Positions 5,680 through 8,737 of a stretch of DNA of 8,737 nucleotides are shown one piece after another. Below the pieces are notes generated by a model, which was given only the letters and a program-made list of their open reading frames with translations, made no database searches and was not told the origin of the DNA. The DNA is from Caryophanales bacterium UBA6414 (GTDB lineage Bacteria > Bacillota_I > Bacilli_A > RF39 > UBA660), in the NCBI GenBank assembly GCA_002438545.1, contig DJPK01000049.1:1-8737 (forward strand), written 5' to 3'. Every line of letters starts with the position of its first letter. The stretch's first letter is position 1. Made by a program: the position numbers and the translations under genes.

Positions 5680-6978
5680 ATGAAAATAAATACTCAAAAT
5701 TTAAAAGGTACTACTGATTATTATGGTAAAGACCAATTAATAAGAAATAAAATAACAGATACCTTAAAAGAAACATTTATAAAATATAATTATCAACCAC
5801 TAGACTCAACAGTATTATATAACTATGATATTCTAGCATATAAGTATAAAGATGGTGCTGAAATATTAAATGAAATGTATACTCTAACAGACCAAGGTAA
5901 TAGACGACTAGGTTTAAGATATGATTTAACTATACCATTCTGTAAATTTATTGCTAATCAAAAAGATTTAAGATTACCATTAAAAAGATATGAAATAGGT
6001 AAAGTATTCAGAAATGGCCCAGTTAAAACCGGAAGATGTCGTGAGTTTTATCAATGTGATGTTGATGTTGTTGGCATAAGTGGTCAAGTAATTGAAGCCG
6101 AACAAATGCAAATGGTTGTTGATATATTTACTAAATTAGGAATAGATATAAATATTAAATGGAATAATAGAAAATTAATGAGTATAATAATTGAGGACTC
6201 TAATATTTCTAAGGATAAAGTAGAAGAAGTAATTGGTATTATTGATAAGATAGAAAAGATTAGTAGACAAGACTTTATTAAAGAACTATCTAAAATAGAA
6301 ATAGAAGAAGAAACTGCTAATAAACTATTAGATAACTTTAATAAATCACTAACTGATTATATTGAAACATATGAAAATGATGAAAGAGTAGTAGCGAGTG
6401 TTGCTATCCAAGAAATAAAAACATTATCTTCATATATTGAAAAATTAAACTTATCAAATAATACGACATTTACTCCAACATTAGCTCGTGGATTAAGTAT
6501 CTATACATCAACAGTATTTGAATTTTTTGATAAAAAAGAAAGATTAACTTGTTCTCTAGGTGGTGGTGGTCGATACGATAAAATAATTACTGACTTTATT
6601 GATGATGGTAATATTTATCCTGCCGTAGGACTATCATTTGGTCTAGAACCTATATATACGATTATAAAAGCTGAAATATCTTCTGATAACTTAATAGATG
6701 CCTATATTATTCCTATGGGTACTGAAGTTGAATCATTAATGTTAGCTAGAAATCTTCGTCAAAATAATATTAATGTTATCGTTGAAATGAATAATCGTAA
6801 ATTAAAAAAATGCTTTGAATACGCAAGTAAAGAAAATATTAAATATGTTATAGTAGTAGGTAGTGATGAAATCCAAGAAAATATGTATACTATCAAAGAT
6901 ATGACTACATCAGAACAATTAAAACTACCATATAACGAGCTAAAAGATTATATATTAACAAACAAAAACCAAGGATAA
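5680..6978 (+). CDS. hisS: Histidyl-tRNA synthetase
   Basis: This cytoplasmic class II synthetase, 432 residues, charges tRNA-His with histidine using ATP. Visible features are the N-terminal KGTTDYYG; motif 2 at 110-125 (FRNGPVKTGRCREFYQ); the histidine-specific motif RGLSIY (270-275); the motif 3 region CSLGGGGRYD (291-300); and an HGTP-type anticodon-binding domain from about 340 to the end. That last domain separates it from the HisZ regulatory paralogue. Length is normal. The usual RGLDYY is RGLSIY here: the arginine and final tyrosine remain, while Asp and the first Tyr are replaced. Motif 2 lacks the usual ERPQ. I believe a divergent Bacillota HisRS branch shares this pattern. A GTG at 5668 in frame is part of the ribosome binding site (GTGAGGTG), so ATG 5680 is the start. 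It is a single-gene unit. Confidence 0.93.
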   Translation: MKINTQNLKGTTDYYGKDQLIRNKITDTLKETFIKYNYQPLDSTVLYNYDILAYKYKDGAEILNEMYTLTDQGNRRLGLRYDLTIPFCKFIANQKDLRLPLKRYEIGKVFRNGPVKTGRCREFYQCDVDVVGISGQVIEAEQMQMVVDIFTKLGIDINIKWNNRKLMSIIIEDSNISKDKVEEVIGIIDKIEKISRQDFIKELSKIEIEEETANKLLDNFNKSLTDYIETYENDERVVASVAIQEIKTLSSYIEKLNLSNNTTFTPTLARGLSIYTSTVFEFFDKKERLTCSLGGGGRYDKIITDFIDDGNIYPAVGLSFGLEPIYTIIKAEISSDNLIDAYIIPMGTEVESLMLARNLRQNNINVIVEMNNRKLKKCFEYASKENIKYVIVVGSDEIQENMYTIKDMTTSEQLKLPYNELKDYILTNKNQG

Positions 6979-6999
6979 TTTATAAACCCTTGGTTTTTT
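6964..6999. terminator. Bidirectional terminator shared by hisS and the converging gene
   Basis: An 11-bp stem (AAAAACCAAGG at 6964-6974 with CCTTGGTTTTT at 6988-6998) surrounds a 13-base loop. It ends in T6 on the plus strand, and on the minus strand in T5 followed by GTT. The hisS TAA (6976-6978) is in the loop and the 5' arm encodes the last residues KNQG. It lies 14 bases from the stop of the minus-strand gene ending at 7013. Confidence 0.85.
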
Positions 7000-7012
7000 A
7001 ATATAAAGTTTT

Positions 7013-7480
7013 TTATTTCTCTTCTTTCTTTTCTTCTTTTTTAGTTTCTTTCTTTGTTTCTTTCTTTTCTTCCCTCTTAGGAACTATATTTTGTTTCAAC
7101 TTATCATTAATTTCAGTAGTATTCTTACATATAGTTATCATTAATAAAGAAAATTCAAAACCAATTCTAGCAATAATATTACCAAATACTAATTGTACTA
7201 AGAATAGAACGAAACTTGTAGATATTAATCCTAATGAAGATAAAGTAATATAAATAGCAACAATTATATATAAAATCTTTAATATATCTTCTAAAATTAA
7301 TTTCTTAAAAGTAATAAAATCAAACAATTTCTTTGTATAACCTGTACACTTTTCATAATTCTCCTTAGTAAGTAAAACATAGTATACACAAATACCACCA
7401 ATAATAGCAATTACCATAGAGACGATAAACCAAATACCAGCTTGTGCAACATTATTAAAAGAACTATCAATATTAAACAT
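7013..7480 (-). CDS. DUF4282-like membrane protein with Lys/Glu-rich tail
   Basis: The 155-residue product begins with a membrane helix (about 14-37), followed by a short loop with one cysteine. Next comes LFDFITFKKLILEDILKILYIIVAIYITLSSLGLI and FVLFLVQLVFGNIIARIGFEFSLLMITICKNTTEINDKLK. This fits the DUF4282 pattern as I know it: a 'F..F.TF..LI....IKILY' start, two helices, and a 'RI.xE..ll...I...i..i...L' end. Function is unknown. The C-terminus (about 134-155) is a repetitive KREEKKETKKETKKEEKKEEK tail, likely cytoplasmic and disordered. The SD AGGAGGAG (complement of 7491-7498) is 10 bases from the ATG, somewhat far, but no alternative start exists in frame. It shares a divergent control region with the HD gene and a terminator with hisS. 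Confidence 0.8.
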   Translation of the reverse strand: MFNIDSSFNNVAQAGIWFIVSMVIAIIGGICVYYVLLTKENYEKCTGYTKKLFDFITFKKLILEDILKILYIIVAIYITLSSLGLISTSFVLFLVQLVFGNIIARIGFEFSLLMITICKNTTEINDKLKQNIVPKREEKKETKKETKKEEKKEEK

Positions 7481-7504
7481 AAATAAATCACTCCTCCTAC
7501 CATA

Positions 7505-7533
7505 AGTATAGCATCTATCAACTAATATGTAAA
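7505..7533 (-). promoter_or_regulatory. Promoter of the DUF4282-like gene
   Basis: Read on the minus strand: -35 TTTACA (7533-7528, 5 of 6), a 17-base spacer and -10 TATACT (7510-7505, 5 of 6) with TG extension at 7513-7512. This is one of the best promoters in the window. The start should fall near 7498, so the transcript would begin almost at the AGGAGGAG ribosome binding site, with a leader of about 18 bases. Confidence 0.75.
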
Positions 7534-7541
7534 TTAAAAAT

Positions 7542-7555
7542 GTAAAATATTTTAC
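7542..7555. promoter_or_regulatory. 14-bp perfect palindrome, candidate operator
   Basis: GTAAAATATTTTAC is identical on both strands and sits between the two divergent promoters, 8 bases beyond the -35 of the minus-strand gene. TGTAAA occurs at 7528-7533 (as that -35 box), 7541-7546 (into the palindrome) and 7566-7571. Binding by a dimeric regulator is an inference, and AT-rich DNA makes chance AT palindromes fairly common. Confidence 0.4.
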
Positions 7556-7600
7556 TTAAAGTTATTGTAAATAAATGTCTATCTAATATAGTAAAGTTTA

Positions 7601-7609
7601 TGCTATAAT
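7601..7609 (+). promoter_or_regulatory. Extended -10 promoter of the HD-domain gene
   Basis: TGCTATAAT has a consensus -10 at 7604-7609 with the TG extension. The -35 position (7581-7586, ATCTAA) is poor. The predicted start near 7616 gives a leader of about 28 bases containing AAAGGAGA. Confidence 0.62.
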
Positions 7610-7644
7610 AAAATAAAAAATTATTAACAAAGGAGAAATGTATT

Positions 7645-8556
7645 ATGAGCTTAAACTATTACTTATATTTATTGGGTTATGCTAATATGCCTGATTTTCT
7701 TATTAAATATTTAGATACGCCAAGTTTAATTAGACTTAAGAAGATAGGATACTTTTGTGGAATGGACTATGCTTCTAAAGATATATATAATTTCAGTATT
7801 TATATAAGTCGATATACGCATTCTCTAACAACAGCCTTGTTGACATATAAGATATCATCTGATAGAAAAGCCACCCTTGCTGGACTATTTCATGATGTAG
7901 GGACACCATGCTTTTCTCATGTTATCGATTATATGAATAAAGATTATGCTAATCAAGAAAGTACTGAAGAGTATACTGAAAGAATTGTTTTATCAGATAG
8001 TTATCTTAAACAGTTCTTATTAAAAGATGGTATCAGTGCTAATGAGATAATTGATTTTAAAAAACATAGTCTAGTAGATAGCGCTAGGCCAAAACTATGT
8101 GCAGATAGATTAGATGGTATAATACTAAATTCTCTTGGATGGACTAAGACTATTAGTAAACAAGATATAAAAGATATATTAAATAGCATAACAATATATA
8201 TAAATGAAGAAGGCAAAGAAGAAATAGGATTTACTGATTATGAAGTAGCTAGTAGAGTAGAAGAATTAAGTGATATTATTGATAGATATTGTCATTCTAA
8301 CGAAGATAATTATATGATGGAACTACTTGCTAGAATAACTAAGTATGCTCTAGATAATGGATATATAACTTATGACGACTTGTATCATTATGATGAAGAA
8401 TATGTATTTGGGTTACTATATAGTATAAAGGATAGAGTGCTAGAAGAATATTTATTAGAATTTACTACTAAGAAAAAAGAAGATATCCCTACAACTAAAT
8501 TACCTAATTTAAAAGCAAGAGTATTAAGGCCACTAGTTAATTCTAAAAGAATGTAA
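7645..8556 (+). CDS. HD-domain phosphohydrolase, SAMHD1/dGTPase-like fold
   Basis: The 303-residue protein shows the HD metal-binding set: H59 (SRYTHSL), H83-D84 (GLFHDVGTPCFSH) and D154 (CADRLDG), with H92 of FSH as a further likely catalytic histidine. The N-terminal LDTPSLIRLKKIGYFCGMDY and the THSL and FSH blocks match the branch of HD hydrolases that includes dNTP triphosphohydrolases and YwfO-type proteins. A role in hydrolysing a nucleotide phosphate is plausible, but the substrate is not readable. The family seems conserved: I recall near relatives with the same GMDYASKDIYNF and QESTEEYTE blocks. AAAGGAGA (7629-7636) lies 8-9 bases before ATG 7645. An overlapping ATG at 7638 is too close to it and opens only 15 codons in another frame. 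It is divergent from the DUF4282-like gene. No clear terminator follows. Confidence 0.85.
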   Translation: MSLNYYLYLLGYANMPDFLIKYLDTPSLIRLKKIGYFCGMDYASKDIYNFSIYISRYTHSLTTALLTYKISSDRKATLAGLFHDVGTPCFSHVIDYMNKDYANQESTEEYTERIVLSDSYLKQFLLKDGISANEIIDFKKHSLVDSARPKLCADRLDGIILNSLGWTKTISKQDIKDILNSITIYINEEGKEEIGFTDYEVASRVEELSDIIDRYCHSNEDNYMMELLARITKYALDNGYITYDDLYHYDEEYVFGLLYSIKDRVLEEYLLEFTTKKKEDIPTTKLPNLKARVLRPLVNSKRM

Positions 8557-8737
8557 ATAAAGTAATAAAAAAAATCAAATTGTCAGGATAAAAATATAAA
8601 TTAATTTTTTTAGCTTATCAAAGCCTTTTAGTTAAAGGGCTAGCGAGGAATTTATATTTAAAAAACCGTTAGCTTTGTGTATTATTAAATCTTTATTTAT
8701 TAATTATTTTCAGCATTATTAATTACTATAATTAGTA
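8557..8737. other. Intergenic region with a self-complementary, locally GC-richer patch
   Basis: No ORF or recognisable RNA family is seen in these 181 bases. Within 8612-8679 the sequence can pair in competing ways. Hairpin A is 8622-8629 with 8634-8641 (8 bp, one G·U, loop AGTT). Hairpin B is 8636-8645 with 8667-8676 (10 bp, three G·U). Stem C is CAAAGC (8619-8624) with GCTTTG (8672-8677). A, B and C exclude each other in part. TTAGCTT occurs twice (8610-8616, 8669-8675). An A8 run (8567-8574) and a T7 run (8605-8611) flank a 30-base gap and make a poor terminator. The patch could be a 3' UTR structure, a small RNA, or the leader of a gene beyond the window. Confidence 0.4.
8727..8732 (+). 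promoter_or_regulatory. Possible -10 box pointing out of the window
   Basis: TATAAT is a perfect -10 hexamer but without TG extension and with a poor -35 (8704-8709, TTATTT). It ends 5 bases before the window edge, so what it would transcribe is unseen. Confidence 0.3.

Noticed and set aside
8001..8216. Antisense open frame inside the HD-domain gene
   Set aside because: Opposite the conserved metal-binding region, with no supporting signals.
8567..8611. Terminator for the HD gene from the A8 and T7 runs
   Set aside because: The stem would be almost pure A-T with a loop of nearly 30 bases, too weak to call.
8613..8650. S-box (SAM-I) riboswitch suggested by CTTATCAA
   Set aside because: Only the opening bases resemble it. 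The GAGGGA-type core and the later conserved arms are missing.
1..8737. Recoding of TGA as tryptophan
   Set aside because: All family-matching genes are full length under the standard code and use TGG. The lack of TGA stops is expected at this base composition, with fewer than ten genes.
1..8737. Mobile element, CRISPR, defence or toxin-antitoxin system
   Set aside because: No transposase, integrase, direct-repeat array, nuclease/helicase cassette or small toxin pair is visible. The HD protein stands alone and resembles a conserved chromosomal family.

Overview
The window is an AT-rich chromosomal stretch of Bacillota type. The evidence is strong Shine-Dalgarno sites of the AAAGGAG kind, SigA-like promoters, an elongator tRNA-Met close to the Bacillus one, and gene families common in gut Bacillota. 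Base composition and gene content would fit an uncultured low-GC gut lineage (RF39-like Bacilli or a low-GC Clostridia), but that is inference. Intact genes end in TAA or TAG, none in TGA, and tryptophan is read from TGG.

Layout, left to right: tRNA-Met with its promoter and terminator (36-197); a small membrane protein followed 2 nt later by a DUF1697 gene broken by one frameshift (206-1282); a DUF4358-type lipoprotein in its own transcription unit (1312-1854); a two-gene operon of a TGS/SAD/uridine-kinase fusion and a conserved membrane-anchored protein of unknown function (1875-5219); a small three-helix membrane gene on the minus strand (5218-5565); histidyl-tRNA synthetase (5630-6999), whose terminator also works for a converging DUF4282 membrane protein (7013-7480, minus); and an HD-domain phosphohydrolase (7601-8556) sharing a divergent control region with the DUF4282 gene. 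The last 181 bases hold no gene. They contain a compact self-complementary patch and a promoter-like -10 box pointing out of the window.

Most genes are housekeeping or conserved-hypothetical. There are two translation genes (tRNA-Met, hisS), two nucleotide-metabolism candidates (the uridine-kinase-like fusion and the HD hydrolase) and several envelope proteins. I see no mobile element, CRISPR array, phage gene, toxin-antitoxin pair or defence cassette, and no clear new multi-gene system. The points worth a second look are the single-lesion DUF1697 pseudogene, the unassigned structured patch at 8612-8679, the palindrome between two divergent promoters at 7542-7555, the inverted repeat overlapping the hisS -35 box, and terminators built into the ends of coding sequences.
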